Source: Crystallibacter sulfonylureivorans_A
GTDB taxonomy: Bacteria > Actinomycetota > Actinomycetes > Actinomycetales > Micrococcaceae
Direction of reading: 5' to 3'
Assembly (NCBI RefSeq): GCF_047607445.1
Contig: NZ_JBLKRT010000002.1
Span: 124,001-188,000, forward strand
Length of the DNA: 64,000 nt
The position numbers and the translations under genes are program-made. This document shows, one piece after another, positions 32,723 to 41,798 of this stretch. How positions within the stretch are numbered: position 1 is the stretch's first letter; each line of letters starts with the position of its first letter. The notes beneath the pieces are model-generated. The model searched no databases. It worked only from the letters and a program-made list of their open reading frames with translations, and was not told the origin of the DNA.

Positions 32723-33679
32723 GTGAGCGACTTCAGTCTAAGACAACTGCAATTCTTCGTTGCCGTGGTGGAGGAGGGATCCGTAACAGAAGCGGCCAGC
32801 AGGCTCAGGGTCTCACCGGGCGGCGTCTCGGTGGCCATGAGTCAATTGGAAGCCACCCTCAAGGTTCAGCTGATCCTCCGCCGGCGGGGGAAGGGCGCGG
32901 CGGTGACTCCTGCCGGGAAGTGGGTCTATGACCAGGCTCGTAAAGTACTCGAAGGTGCAGAAGGCATCACTTCTGTGGCGGCGGTGGTTCGGGGCGAACT
33001 CGCCGGTCCTCTTCGGATCGGCTGCTTCAGCACCTTGTCCCCTTGGCTATTTCCCCGCATCGCTGCGCACTTCGCGGCCGAGCATCCCGGGATCGACGTT
33101 CAGCTAATCGAAGGAGCATCGGCCGAATTGCAGGCACGGCTGAAGGCTGGAGAACTCGACGTAGCTTTGCTGTACGCCAACCACATGGCCGGCGGTGTCA
33201 CCGGGACGGAAATCGTGCCGGTGCGGCTACAGTTGGCGCTCGCCCCCGGGCACCGCTTGGCCGCGCGCGAGGAAATCTGGCTCCGCGAACTTGAAAACGA
33301 GGAGGCGATCCTGCTGGGCGTGCAGCCTTCGATGGGGCATGTGGAGGACATCCTGCGGCGGGCCGGTCTGCGTCCCAACGTGAGATGGCGGAGCACGAAT
33401 GTGGAGACGATTCGTTCAATGGTCGCCAGGGGGTTGGGTTACACAATCATCATGGGCCGTCCGTACGGTGACTATACGTATGATGGCCTACCGCTGGTTT
33501 ACCGGCGGATCGCTGACGATATCCCTGAGAACGCCGTCGTCGTGGCCTACCCGGAAGGCACGACCCCAACGGCGAAAGTCCGTACTCTCATTGCGTTCTG
33601 CCGATCTGAATTCGGCGCGGAAGGGCAGCAGCCCGATGCCGGGCGCTGGACCTCCCGCGAGGGAATGGGCGAACTGTAG
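32723..33679 (+). CDS. LysR-family regulator (paralogue of the one at 22534)
   Basis: The winged helix (DFSLRQLQFFVAVVEEGSVT) is followed by an effector domain. That domain shares IGCF-L-P-, FIR/TIRS-VAR-GY and RP--D--YDGLP with the LysR at 22534-23445, so the two are paralogues. GTG 23 bases into the plausible frame (32723) is used; TTG 32705 would add six residues, and neither has a strong ribosome-binding site. It is divergent from the MHS transporter-hydroxylase operon, its probable target. Confidence 0.85.
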   Translation: MSDFSLRQLQFFVAVVEEGSVTEAASRLRVSPGGVSVAMSQLEATLKVQLILRRRGKGAAVTPAGKWVYDQARKVLEGAEGITSVAAVVRGELAGPLRIGCFSTLSPWLFPRIAAHFAAEHPGIDVQLIEGASAELQARLKAGELDVALLYANHMAGGVTGTEIVPVRLQLALAPGHRLAAREEIWLRELENEEAILLGVQPSMGHVEDILRRAGLRPNVRWRSTNVETIRSMVARGLGYTIIMGRPYGDYTYDGLPLVYRRIADDIPENAVVVAYPEGTTPTAKVRTLIAFCRSEFGAEGQQPDAGRWTSREGMGEL

Positions 33680-33876
33680 CCGCATGACCACATGGGCCTC
33701 GGCGCAATTGGCATCGTGGGCAGCCTCAAGCAGGAGAGGGGTTGTCGCCCATGGTGGAGTCGACTAGGTTTCCAGCTAGAGCAGCGGCCGGCGCCACCAC
33801 ACGGCGTCTACACCTTGGCGTTGGAATCGCCGGCCGCAATCTTCCAGATGGAGGACTCGGACGCCGGAGGTAGCCT

Positions 33877-34611
33877 ATGGACGCCGAAATCTCACTGCAG
33901 GTGGACGGCCGCGCCACCACGCTCATGCTGGACACGCGCACCACGTTGCTCGATGCCCTGCGGGACCGGCTGGGCAACTACTCGCCGAAGAAGGGCTGCG
34001 ATCACGGCCAGTGCGGTGCCTGCACGGTGTTGCTCAACGGCCGGCGGATCAACTCCTGCCTGGTCTTCGCAGTGGCCCAGGACGGGGCTAGCGTCGTTAC
34101 CGCGGCCGGGCTGGCCTCGGACGGCGAACTGCATCCGGTCCAGCAGGCGTTTCTGGACCAGGACGGCTTTCAATGCGGCTACTGCACCCCGGGACAGATC
34201 TGCTCCGCCGTCGGAATGCTGGACGAAGCCGCCCGCGGCCATCCCAGCTACGTCACCGCCAGCCGCTCCGATAGAAGCACGCAACCGGGGACGCCGGAGG
34301 CCAGCGCAGACGCGCAGATGGACGGCTCCCCACCCACCCAGGCACCGGAACTGCCCGACGACGAGATCCGCGAGCGGATGAGCGGGAACCTGTGCCGCTG
34401 CGGGGCCTACGTGAACATTGTCGCCGCCATCCGCCAGTCCCTCGCAGGCGAACAAGTCGGCGGCACGCCCGGCCGACCGGCCACCGAATCGGCCATACCG
34501 CAGCCCGGCAACGGGATGGACCAGCCGGAGCCGTCAACCGGCCAGACCGCTGGCAGCAGCAACCAATCCGGAATGAACACTCCCGGCGGCGGAACGGGGC
34601 AGCGCGGATGA
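33877..34611 (+). CDS. paoA: aldehyde oxidoreductase iron-sulfur subunit, PaoA/YagT type
   Basis: This [2Fe-2S] electron-transfer subunit belongs to a molybdenum hydroxylase. The plant-ferredoxin cluster uses C41, C46, C49 and C61. The second, helical cluster uses C100 and C103 (QCGYCTPGQ) with C173 and C175 (NLCRC). A spacer rich in Ser/Thr/Pro (about 125-160) between the two cysteine pairs and a Gly/Ser/Pro/Gln tail of about 50 residues are unusual. No Tat signal is present, unlike the periplasmic E. coli enzyme. It overlaps the next gene by ATGA. Confidence 0.85.
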   Translation: MDAEISLQVDGRATTLMLDTRTTLLDALRDRLGNYSPKKGCDHGQCGACTVLLNGRRINSCLVFAVAQDGASVVTAAGLASDGELHPVQQAFLDQDGFQCGYCTPGQICSAVGMLDEAARGHPSYVTASRSDRSTQPGTPEASADAQMDGSPPTQAPELPDDEIRERMSGNLCRCGAYVNIVAAIRQSLAGEQVGGTPGRPATESAIPQPGNGMDQPEPSTGQTAGSSNQSGMNTPGGGTGQRG

Positions 34612-35729
34612 AGCCCTTCGACTACGCCAGCGCCGCCAGTCCGCCCGAGGCAGTCGCCGCCGTCGCCGGCAACCCGGCCGCCGCCTTCCTGGCAGGCGGC
34701 ACCAACCTGGTGGACCACATGAAGTTGGGCGTCGCCGCGCCCGCGCAGCTGGTGGACATCTCGCAACTGCCGCTCAACACCATCGACACGACCGACGACG
34801 GCGGCCTCCGGCTGGGCGCGACCGTCCCGAACAGCGACCTCGCCGCCCACCCGCTGGTCCGGCAGCGCTACCCGGTGCTCTCCCAGGCCCTGCTCTCCGG
34901 CGCCTCCGGCCAGCTGCGCAACGCGGCCACCACCGGCGGCAACCTCCTCCAGCGCACCCGGTGCGTCTACTTCCAGGACGTCACCACTCCGTGCAACAAA
35001 CGCAGCCCCGGCTCCGGCTGTTCGGCGCTGGAGGGCTACACCCGCTACCACGCGATCCTCGGGGCCTCGATGGACTGCGTGGCCGTGCACCCCTCGGACA
35101 TGGCGGTGGCGATGGCGGCGCTGAATGCCCGGGTGGAGATCCTCGGGCCTTCCGGCGAGCGCAGCGTGGGCCTGCACTCGTTCCACCGGCTGCCCGGAGA
35201 TCAGCCGCAGCGCGACACTGTGCTGGACCACGGTGAGCTGATCACTGCGGTGGTGCTGCCGCCACTGCCGGAGGGAACCCGCTCGGCCTATCGCAAGGTG
35301 CGCGACCGCGCGTCCTACGCCTTCGCCCTGGTGTCGGTGGCCGCCGTGGTGCGGCTGGAAGAACCCAGCGACGCGGACGACGGCGGCGCCCCGGCTTCAC
35401 CACCGAGAATCGCCGAGGTGCGGCTCGCTTTGGGTGGCGTCGCGCACAAGCCTTGGCGCGCCACGTTCGCCGAGGAGGCATTGCGAGGGCAGCCTGCCAC
35501 CGAAGGGAAGTTCCGCCGGGCCATCGACGCCGAACTGCAGCACGCGGTCCCGCTGCCAGACAATGCGTTCAAGGTGCCGATGGTCCGCAACACGGTGGTG
35601 TCCGTGCTGCGGGACCTGTGTGGCCTGGAGGGCGGTTTGGACCAGGGCGGCGGACAAGCCAGAGATGGGAACAGCGAGCAGCGCGACGGCCGGACGGGGA
35701 CTCCGGCTTCCGGAGAGGACCGACCATGA
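34608..35729 (+). CDS. paoB: aldehyde oxidoreductase FAD-binding subunit, PaoB/YagS type
   Basis: This 373-residue FAD subunit of the CO-dehydrogenase flavoprotein family has FLAGGTNLVDHMK for flavin binding and NAATTGGNLLQRTRC. It then has the segment CVYFQDVTTPCNKRSPGSGC, whose cysteines match the extra [4Fe-4S] cluster of PaoB. The CO_deh_flav_C domain follows. A polar tail ends the protein. ATG 34608 overlaps the paoA stop, and the stop overlaps the ATG of the molybdenum subunit. Confidence 0.87.
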   Translation: MKPFDYASAASPPEAVAAVAGNPAAAFLAGGTNLVDHMKLGVAAPAQLVDISQLPLNTIDTTDDGGLRLGATVPNSDLAAHPLVRQRYPVLSQALLSGASGQLRNAATTGGNLLQRTRCVYFQDVTTPCNKRSPGSGCSALEGYTRYHAILGASMDCVAVHPSDMAVAMAALNARVEILGPSGERSVGLHSFHRLPGDQPQRDTVLDHGELITAVVLPPLPEGTRSAYRKVRDRASYAFALVSVAAVVRLEEPSDADDGGAPASPPRIAEVRLALGGVAHKPWRATFAEEALRGQPATEGKFRRAIDAELQHAVPLPDNAFKVPMVRNTVVSVLRDLCGLEGGLDQGGGQARDGNSEQRDGRTGTPASGEDRP

Positions 35730-37807
35730 GCGCGCAACAGCCGGCGGCCACCGGACTGGACCTGGAACGGGTCGACGGGCGGGCCAAGGTTCTCGGCCTG
35801 GCCCCCTACGCCTACGAGCACGCGGCGGAGCACCCGACCTACCTGCACGCCGTCCAATCCACCATTGCTCGCGGCCGGATCACCGCCATCGACACCGCCG
35901 CGGCCGAAACGATGGACGGCGTGGTCGCGGTCCTCACTCACCTGAACGCTCCGCGGCTGGCCAACACCGAGGACAAGGAACTGGCCGTGCTTCAGTCCGA
36001 CGCAGTGGGCTTCCGCGGACAGTTCGTCGCCGCTGTGGTGGCCGATTCGCCCGAGACCGCGCGCGAGGCGGCAGCCCACGTGCACGTGCAGTACCAGCGG
36101 GAGCCGCACCACGCGGCGCTGCGGGCTGACCACGAGGACCTTTACAAGCCGGAGACGGTCAACGCCGGATTCGACACCGACACCCGCACCGGGGATCCGG
36201 ACGCCGCCCTGGCGAGCGCCGCCGTCGTGGTTGACCGCACCTATACAACCCCAACGGAGCACAACAATCCGATGGAACCGCACACCACGGTGGCGCAGTG
36301 GGACGGCGACCGGCTACTGGTGTTCGACTCCACCCAGGCGGTGCACAACGCACGCAAGACGCTGGCACCGCTCTTCGATGTGGAGGTGGAGCAGATCCGC
36401 GTGGTGGCGCCGCACGTGGGCGGCGGCTTCGGCTCTAAGGGACTGCCGCATGCGCACGTGGTGCTGACCGCGCTGGCCGCGAAAGTCACCGGGGGCCGTC
36501 CGGTAAAGTACGCGCTGACCCGGCAGCAGATGTTCTTCCTGGCGGGCTACCGCACGCCGACCATACAGCGGCTGCAGTTGGGCGCCAGCCCGGACGGACG
36601 GATCTCCGTGCTGACGCACGACGTGGTGGAGCAGACGTCGGCGATCAAGGAGTTCGCCGAGCAAACCGCGACCATATCGCGGATGATGTACGCGGCCGAT
36701 CACCGGCGCACCACCCACCGGCTGGCGTCGCTGGATGTTCCGATCCCGTCCTGGATGCGCGCGCCGGGTGAGTGCCCGGGCTCGTTCGGCCTGGAGGTGG
36801 CGATGGACGAGTTGGCGGAGGCGTGTGGGGTCGACCCGATTGAGCTGCGTGTGCGGAACGAACCCGCCGTCGATCCGGAGACCGGCAAGCCGTTTGCCAG
36901 CAGGCACTTGTTGGCCTGCCTGCGTGAGGGTGCCCGCCGGTTCGGCTGGGAACGGCGCAACCCGCAACCGGGAACGAGGCTGGTGGACGGCTGGCGGACC
37001 GGGATCGGAGTGGCGGCGTCCACCTATCCGGCGCGACGGCAGCCGGCGAACACCGCCCGGATCCGCTTCACGGCCGACGGGTTCTACGAGGTGCAGATCG
37101 GCGCCGTGGACCTGGGCACGGGTGCCTGGACGGCCCTGACCCAGATTGCCGCCGAGGCACTCGAGTGCGGTCCGGAACAGGTCCGGCTGCAGATCGGCGA
37201 CACGGACCTGCCGGTGGCAACCGTTGCCGGCGGCTCCACCGGAACGGCCAGCTGGGGCTCGGCGATCATCGGCGCGGCCCAGATGTTCCGCAAGGAGCAC
37301 GGCGGTTTTCCCGCCGCCGAGGACATGTCGGAGGGCGACGGCGAAAAGAACCCGGCCAGCAAGAACTACGCGCTGCATTCCTTCGGCGCCCAGTTCGCCG
37401 AGGTCCAGGTGCATGCGGACACCGGCGAGATCCGGGTGTCGCGGATGCTGGGGGTCTATTCCGCCGGCCGGATCATCAATCCGCGCACCGCCCGATCCCA
37501 GTTCCTGGGCGGCATGACCATGGGCATCGGCATGGCGCTGCACGAGCAGAGCGTGATGGACGAGCGGTTCGGAATGATCGTGAATCACGACTTGGCCGAG
37601 TACCACGTGCCGGCCAACGCGGACATCCGTCAACTGGAAGCCTTCTGGCTGGAGGAAGTCGACGAGCACGCCGGCCCGCTCGGGGCTCGCGGGATCGGCG
37701 AGATCGGCATCGTCGGAGCGGCTGCGGCAGTGGCCAACGCGGCCTACAACGCCACCGGCATCCGCGTCCGGGACCTGCCGCTGACCGCGGACAAGTTCCT
37801 GGCCTAA
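35726..37807 (+). CDS. paoC: aldehyde oxidoreductase molybdenum-binding subunit, PaoC/YagR type
   Basis: This 693-residue catalytic subunit binds a molybdopterin cofactor. It contains the APHVGGGFGSKG block, the RAPGE segment and AGGSTGTASWG. The C-terminal GARGIGEIGIVGAAAAVANA carries the catalytic glutamate of the xanthine-oxidase family. It oxidises aldehydes (or N-heterocycles) to acids using water. ATG 35726 follows GGAGAGGA. No PaoD/XdhC-type cofactor-insertion gene follows, so maturation must use one elsewhere. REP-like repeats begin 30 bases after the stop. Confidence 0.9.
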   Translation: MSAQQPAATGLDLERVDGRAKVLGLAPYAYEHAAEHPTYLHAVQSTIARGRITAIDTAAAETMDGVVAVLTHLNAPRLANTEDKELAVLQSDAVGFRGQFVAAVVADSPETAREAAAHVHVQYQREPHHAALRADHEDLYKPETVNAGFDTDTRTGDPDAALASAAVVVDRTYTTPTEHNNPMEPHTTVAQWDGDRLLVFDSTQAVHNARKTLAPLFDVEVEQIRVVAPHVGGGFGSKGLPHAHVVLTALAAKVTGGRPVKYALTRQQMFFLAGYRTPTIQRLQLGASPDGRISVLTHDVVEQTSAIKEFAEQTATISRMMYAADHRRTTHRLASLDVPIPSWMRAPGECPGSFGLEVAMDELAEACGVDPIELRVRNEPAVDPETGKPFASRHLLACLREGARRFGWERRNPQPGTRLVDGWRTGIGVAASTYPARRQPANTARIRFTADGFYEVQIGAVDLGTGAWTALTQIAAEALECGPEQVRLQIGDTDLPVATVAGGSTGTASWGSAIIGAAQMFRKEHGGFPAAEDMSEGDGEKNPASKNYALHSFGAQFAEVQVHADTGEIRVSRMLGVYSAGRIINPRTARSQFLGGMTMGIGMALHEQSVMDERFGMIVNHDLAEYHVPANADIRQLEAFWLEEVDEHAGPLGARGIGEIGIVGAAAAVANAAYNATGIRVRDLPLTADKFLA

Positions 37808-37837
37808 CGGCAGTCAACCAAGGCAGCCCGCCTCACC

Positions 37838-37957
37838 GGTGGTTGACCAAGGCCGCCCGCCTCACCGGTGGTCGACCAAGGCCGCCCGCGGCCGCGTGGA
37901 GACCCCCGCCCGCGTCACCGGTGGTCGACCAAGGCCGCCCGCGGCCGCGTGGAGACC
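37838..37957. repeat. REP-like element cluster 3 (three copies)
   Basis: A partial copy at 37838-37860 and two full copies at 37867-37905 and 37920-37957 begin GGTGGTCGACCA and end GGAGACC. The stem is GGCCGC / GCGGCC instead of GGCGC / GCGCC seen near 1 and 9.9 kb. The two full copies are almost identical to each other. Confidence 0.8.
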
Positions 37958-38100
37958 CAGGCCGCGGGCAGCTCCGGCGGGCATCGGCCGCAGCTAAACC
38001 CCGCGCCAATCGTGGCCGGTCACTTCGTCTCAACGGGGACGCCCTAAGGCAACGCTCTGTCCGGACTTCCCGCACCTGCACGTAGGCGGCCACCAACGAC

Positions 38101-38136
38101 GACGGCGCGGCGCACCTCGCGGTGCACCGCGCCGTC
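38101..38136 (-). terminator. hairpin after rbsK
   Basis: GACGGCGCGGCGCACC (38101-38116) pairs with GGTGCACCGCGCCGTC (38121-38136), with one mismatch in 16, around TCGC. It lies about 30 bases after the rbsK stop on the minus strand. No U-run is visible. Confidence 0.6.
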
Positions 38137-38167
38137 CGTTGAGTACGTCGCGTTCGGCCCCTGGACG

Positions 38168-39124
38168 TCAGGCGTCAGGCCGCAGGCGCTCCACGTCTGC
38201 CCGTCGCGGATACGCGGCCTGGGTTCCCTTCTTCGTGGCAGCTAACGCAGCAGCGGTCGAAGCGAACGCCGCCGCCTCGACCAAGCTCTCCCCCGCGGCA
38301 AGCTGTGCCGCGAGCGCCCCGGTGAAAGCGTCGCCGGCGCCGGTGGTGTCCACGGCGTCAACCTTGGTGGGGGCGATCCGGGTGATCCGCTGCCCGTCCT
38401 TGGCCTGCGAATCCAGCACGATGGAGCCGTTGGCGCCCAGAGTAACCACAGCGCGGTCCAGTCCCTGCCCCGCAAACTTCAAGCGCACCTGCTCCCAGTC
38501 GGCAACGGCGGCATCGGCACCGGGCATCTCGGCTCCGAGGAACTGCGAAGCCTCGTGCGCATTGACCAGCAGGACATCGCTGAGTTCGGCCAGGCTGTGC
38601 AGCACCGGCGCGTAGGGCGAGAGGTTGAGCAACACTGTTGCTCCGGCGTCGTGCCCTGACCTTGCCGCCGCCTCCACGGCGTCCAAGCCGACCTCGAGGC
38701 AGAGGCAAACCACGGCGGCGTCAGCGAAAACCTCGCTGGCTGCGACGACGTCTTCCGGACCTACCGTGCCGTTAGCGCCAGGGGAAATGACGATGCTGTT
38801 CTCCCCCGCGGCGTCAACGGTAATGACGGCGACGCCGGTCTCGACCCCGGCGGCGCGGCGCACGCGGGAAACGTCCACGCCGGCCCCTGCGACGGAGGCC
38901 AGCAGCATGTCCCCGTTGGAGTCCTCGCCCACGGCGCCGATCAGGGCGACGTTGCCGCCCAGTCGGCCAGCGGCCACGGCCTGGTTGGCGCTCTTGCCGC
39001 CCGGATTCACGGCGAAGCCTTCGCCGTGAAGGGTTTCGCCAGGGTTGGGTAGCCGCTCGGTGTAGATGGTCAGGTCCGCGTTCAGCGAACCAACGACGAC
39101 GATGCGTCCGGCCTGCGGACTCAC
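38168..39124 (-). CDS. rbsK: ribokinase
   Basis: It phosphorylates ribose freed by nucleoside hydrolysis. The 318-residue PfkB-family kinase has signature 1 in GGKSANQAVAAGRLGG, signature 2 in DTTGAGDAFTGALAA with the catalytic Asp, and GGNVALIGAVGEDSNGD. GTG 39124 overlaps the TGA of the preceding transporter (GTGA), so it is translationally coupled. It is the last gene of the nucleoside hydrolase-transporter-ribokinase operon. Confidence 0.92.
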   Translation of the reverse strand: MSPQAGRIVVVGSLNADLTIYTERLPNPGETLHGEGFAVNPGGKSANQAVAAGRLGGNVALIGAVGEDSNGDMLLASVAGAGVDVSRVRRAAGVETGVAVITVDAAGENSIVISPGANGTVGPEDVVAASEVFADAAVVCLCLEVGLDAVEAAARSGHDAGATVLLNLSPYAPVLHSLAELSDVLLVNAHEASQFLGAEMPGADAAVADWEQVRLKFAGQGLDRAVVTLGANGSIVLDSQAKDGQRITRIAPTKVDAVDTTGAGDAFTGALAAQLAAGESLVEAAAFASTAAALAATKKGTQAAYPRRADVERLRPDA

Positions 39125-40545
39125 TTTTCCACCTCGGCGTCGACTGGCTTGGGGATCAGCAGCGAAGCGGCAAAGGCTGCGACCGTGATGACCAGACCGA
39201 CCACGACCACCGTGAGGTAAGAGGCGTGGTCGCCCAGCGCCGAGGTGCCCACGAGTACCGCCGGCAGCACCAGGAAGCTCAGTCCGGCGCCGAGGTTGAA
39301 GGCTCCGGCATTCATGCCGGGCAGGAAGCCGGGGTTGCCCGGGGGCGAGAGCACCACGCCGAGCCCGTTGAGCATGATGTTTGCGGTTCCGGCGTACATG
39401 ATGCCGAGCAGTGCAGTGCCGGCGACCATCAGCGGCAGGCTGTTCAGGCCGAACAGCGCAATGACCACCAAAGAGACGACGCTGCCGATCATGCCGATGC
39501 GCAGCACATTGGTGTAGCCGAGGACCGGGGCGAGCCGTCCGCTGATCGGGCCGAAGACCCAGCCCAGCAGCGCGTGGGGAGTCAGGATGAGCAGGGCCGT
39601 TTCGGTGGGGCCGATGCCGAAGCCGGGTGCGGCGGCCTGTACGTAGGCGGGAACGATCCCGTTGATGACGGCGAAGATTCCGGTCATGGTCAGGACCGTA
39701 GTCAGCAACGGCGCCCACGTCGAGCGCTGGCGCAGATGGACAATCTCGACCATCGGCTGCTTCGCGCGTTTCTCGGTGGCCCAGAAGCCGGCGAACGCGG
39801 CGGCGGCCACGGCGATCAGCACCAGCGAGAGGAGCAGGGTCTCCCCGGAGAACCCGCCGACCAGCTTGGCCGCTTCGTTCAGTGCGGTGAGCAGGGCACC
39901 GACCGCGACAACAATGAAGACGACGCCTGTCCAGTCCATCCGCGTCCCGGCCTGCGGCTTGCTCTCGGCTGTCAGGACTGCGACGAGAACCGCGGCGATC
40001 ACACCGAGGACCACCATGATCCAGAAGATGCTGCGGAAGCCGTAGTGCTCGGCCATGTAGCCGCCGAGGAAGGAATCGACGCCGGCCACGCCGCCGTTGA
40101 CCGCAAGGATGACGCCCATCAGCGTGCCGTAGGTGCGCAGGTTGGGCACGGCGGTGCGCAGCATGATCAGGCACAGCGGCACGGTGGGACCGCTAACGCC
40201 CTGGATGATCCGGCCCACGAAGAGCCAGGTAACGTCCGGGGCCAGCGCGGCGATCACGGAGCCGACGGCCGTCAGCAGCATCATCCCGACGAGGATCCGC
40301 TTACGGCCGACAATGTCGCTTAGCCGGGGCAGGAACAGGGAGAACAGCGCGGCGGTGGTGAAGAACCAGGTCTGGGACAGGCCGATCGCGGCCTGGTCGG
40401 TCTGCAACTCCTCCCCCATGGTGACCAGGGCGGGGCTGAGCATGGATGCATTGAGCTGGAAGGCCACGCAAGCCGTCAGCAGGGCGACCATCAGGGCGGC
40501 ACTGCCGCCGCGGGTTACCTTGGCTTCCTGAAGAACGGTGCTCAT
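39121..40545 (-). CDS. MFS transporter, probable nucleoside or ribose carrier
   Basis: This 474-residue protein has about 14 hydrophobic segments in the DHA2-like arrangement. It shows RLSDIVGRKRILVGMM after the second helix and a GRIIQGVSGPTVPLCLIML segment. It sits between nucleoside hydrolase and ribokinase genes with ATGA and GTGA overlaps on both sides. Nucleoside (or ribose) uptake is therefore inferred from context, not from sequence family. It should be under the LacI operator at 41729. Confidence 0.85.
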   Translation of the reverse strand: MSTVLQEAKVTRGGSAALMVALLTACVAFQLNASMLSPALVTMGEELQTDQAAIGLSQTWFFTTAALFSLFLPRLSDIVGRKRILVGMMLLTAVGSVIAALAPDVTWLFVGRIIQGVSGPTVPLCLIMLRTAVPNLRTYGTLMGVILAVNGGVAGVDSFLGGYMAEHYGFRSIFWIMVVLGVIAAVLVAVLTAESKPQAGTRMDWTGVVFIVVAVGALLTALNEAAKLVGGFSGETLLLSLVLIAVAAAAFAGFWATEKRAKQPMVEIVHLRQRSTWAPLLTTVLTMTGIFAVINGIVPAYVQAAAPGFGIGPTETALLILTPHALLGWVFGPISGRLAPVLGYTNVLRIGMIGSVVSLVVIALFGLNSLPLMVAGTALLGIMYAGTANIMLNGLGVVLSPPGNPGFLPGMNAGAFNLGAGLSFLVLPAVLVGTSALGDHASYLTVVVVGLVITVAAFAASLLIPKPVDAEVEK

Positions 40546-41648
40546 TTCGCTGCCGCGCCGTTCTCCGCCACGCCGTTGGCGTCGGGGGCCGCGGAGGCGG
40601 GCACCGCCGTCGTCGTCGTCAGCGTGTCGGCGGTGGCTGCGGGGTCGGGCGCCGCCGTCGTCGTGGGGGCGGCGGTTCCGAGGTCTACCTCGCCGATCCG
40701 GACCAGGGCATCGGTCACCAGGTTCCAGAACTTGGTGCGGTCAAGGTCAACGGCCACGGAGGTGTGGCAGTCGGCCGGTGCGGGAGCGCGGAAGTCGGCC
40801 ACGGTCATGCCAAGGGTCAGCTTGCCCTGCAGTTCGATGTCGACCGGGACCTTGCGGGTGGTCATGACGGTGGGGTCGATGACGTAGGCGACGGCGCACG
40901 GGTCGTGGACCGGCGGGTAGTCGAAGCCTTGGGCGTCCTTGTAGGTTTGGGCAAAAAAGTCCATCAGTTCGCGGACAAAACGGGCCGGACCAGTGCCGAC
41001 GGCTTCGATCTGCTCCACGACGTCGGGGGTGGCCAGCGCCTGGTGTGTGAGGTCCAATCCCACCATGAGCAAGGGCCATTTTTCGTTGAAGACGATGTGG
41101 GCGGCCTCAGGGTCGATCATGATGTTGAATTCGGCCACGGCGGACCAGTTGCCCACATGGTAGCCGCCGCCCATCAGCACGACTTCCTTGACCCGTTCCA
41201 CAATGCGCGGCTCCTTGCGGGCTGCCATCGCGATGTTCGTCAGGCCGCCGGTCGGGACCAGGGTCACGGTGCCGGGTTCATGCGCCATGATCGTGTCGAT
41301 GATGAGATCAACGGCGTGGCGCGGATCCAGTTCAATGGTGGACTCCGGCTGCGCGGGGCCGTCCATGCCAGATTCGCCGTGGATGTCCGGCGCGGTTTCG
41401 ATGGTGCGCACCAGCGGGCGGTCGCAGCCGGCGGCGAACGGGACACCGGTGATGCCGGCGATGGTCCCCACGGCCAGAGCGTTCTTGGTGACCTTGGCCA
41501 GAGTCTGGTTGCCAACAACGGTGGTTACGGCGAGCAGCTCGATGTCCGGGTTGCCGTGGGCCAGCAGCAGCGCCACGGCGTCGTCGTGCCCCGGATCGCA
41601 GTCGAGGATGATTTTCTTCGGTCCAGGGGTCACGGAGGTGGCGTCCAT
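40542..41648 (-). CDS. nucleoside hydrolase
   Basis: It hydrolyses the N-glycosidic bond of ribonucleosides to base and ribose. The 368-residue IU-NH family protein has the Ca2+/ribose motif DCDPGHDDA (16-24), LVPTGGLTNIA, the VVLMGGGY segment and EFNIMIDPEAA. A 50-residue Ala/Thr/Pro-rich C-terminal extension after the catalytic domain is unusual. ATG 41648 follows GGAGAG. It is first gene of the salvage operon, divergent from the LacI regulator. Confidence 0.93.
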   Translation of the reverse strand: MDATSVTPGPKKIILDCDPGHDDAVALLLAHGNPDIELLAVTTVVGNQTLAKVTKNALAVGTIAGITGVPFAAGCDRPLVRTIETAPDIHGESGMDGPAQPESTIELDPRHAVDLIIDTIMAHEPGTVTLVPTGGLTNIAMAARKEPRIVERVKEVVLMGGGYHVGNWSAVAEFNIMIDPEAAHIVFNEKWPLLMVGLDLTHQALATPDVVEQIEAVGTGPARFVRELMDFFAQTYKDAQGFDYPPVHDPCAVAYVIDPTVMTTRKVPVDIELQGKLTLGMTVADFRAPAPADCHTSVAVDLDRTKFWNLVTDALVRIGEVDLGTAAPTTTAAPDPAATADTLTTTTAVPASAAPDANGVAENGAAAK

Positions 41649-41728
41649 ATTTTCTCTCCACGTCATTGGGGGCCGCCGCGGCGGCAATTCAATCACAGGG
41701 AAGTGTGACACCCTCCAATCGGTCACGT

Positions 41729-41763
41729 CAAACGCTTGACGTGCATTACGTCAAGCGTTTGAT
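41729..41763. promoter_or_regulatory. LacI-family double operator
   Basis: Perfect 15-bp arms TCAAACGCTTGACGT (41729-41743) and ACGTCAAGCGTTTGA (41749-41763) flank GCATT. Each arm by itself contains a near-palindromic TCAAACGCTTGA with central CG, the usual LacI half-operator form. It lies between the nucleoside hydrolase and lacI-type genes, 36 bases before the regulator ATG. Confidence 0.85.
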
Positions 41764-41798
41764 GCCTTGCGCCACGGTGAGATGTCTAACATGGGGCT

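Noticed and set aside
39125..40174. Upstream extension of the ribokinase frame to about 668 codons
   Set aside because: The extension is antiparallel in content to nothing known and lies inside the MFS gene in another frame; the GTG at 39124 with GTGA overlap is a proper start.
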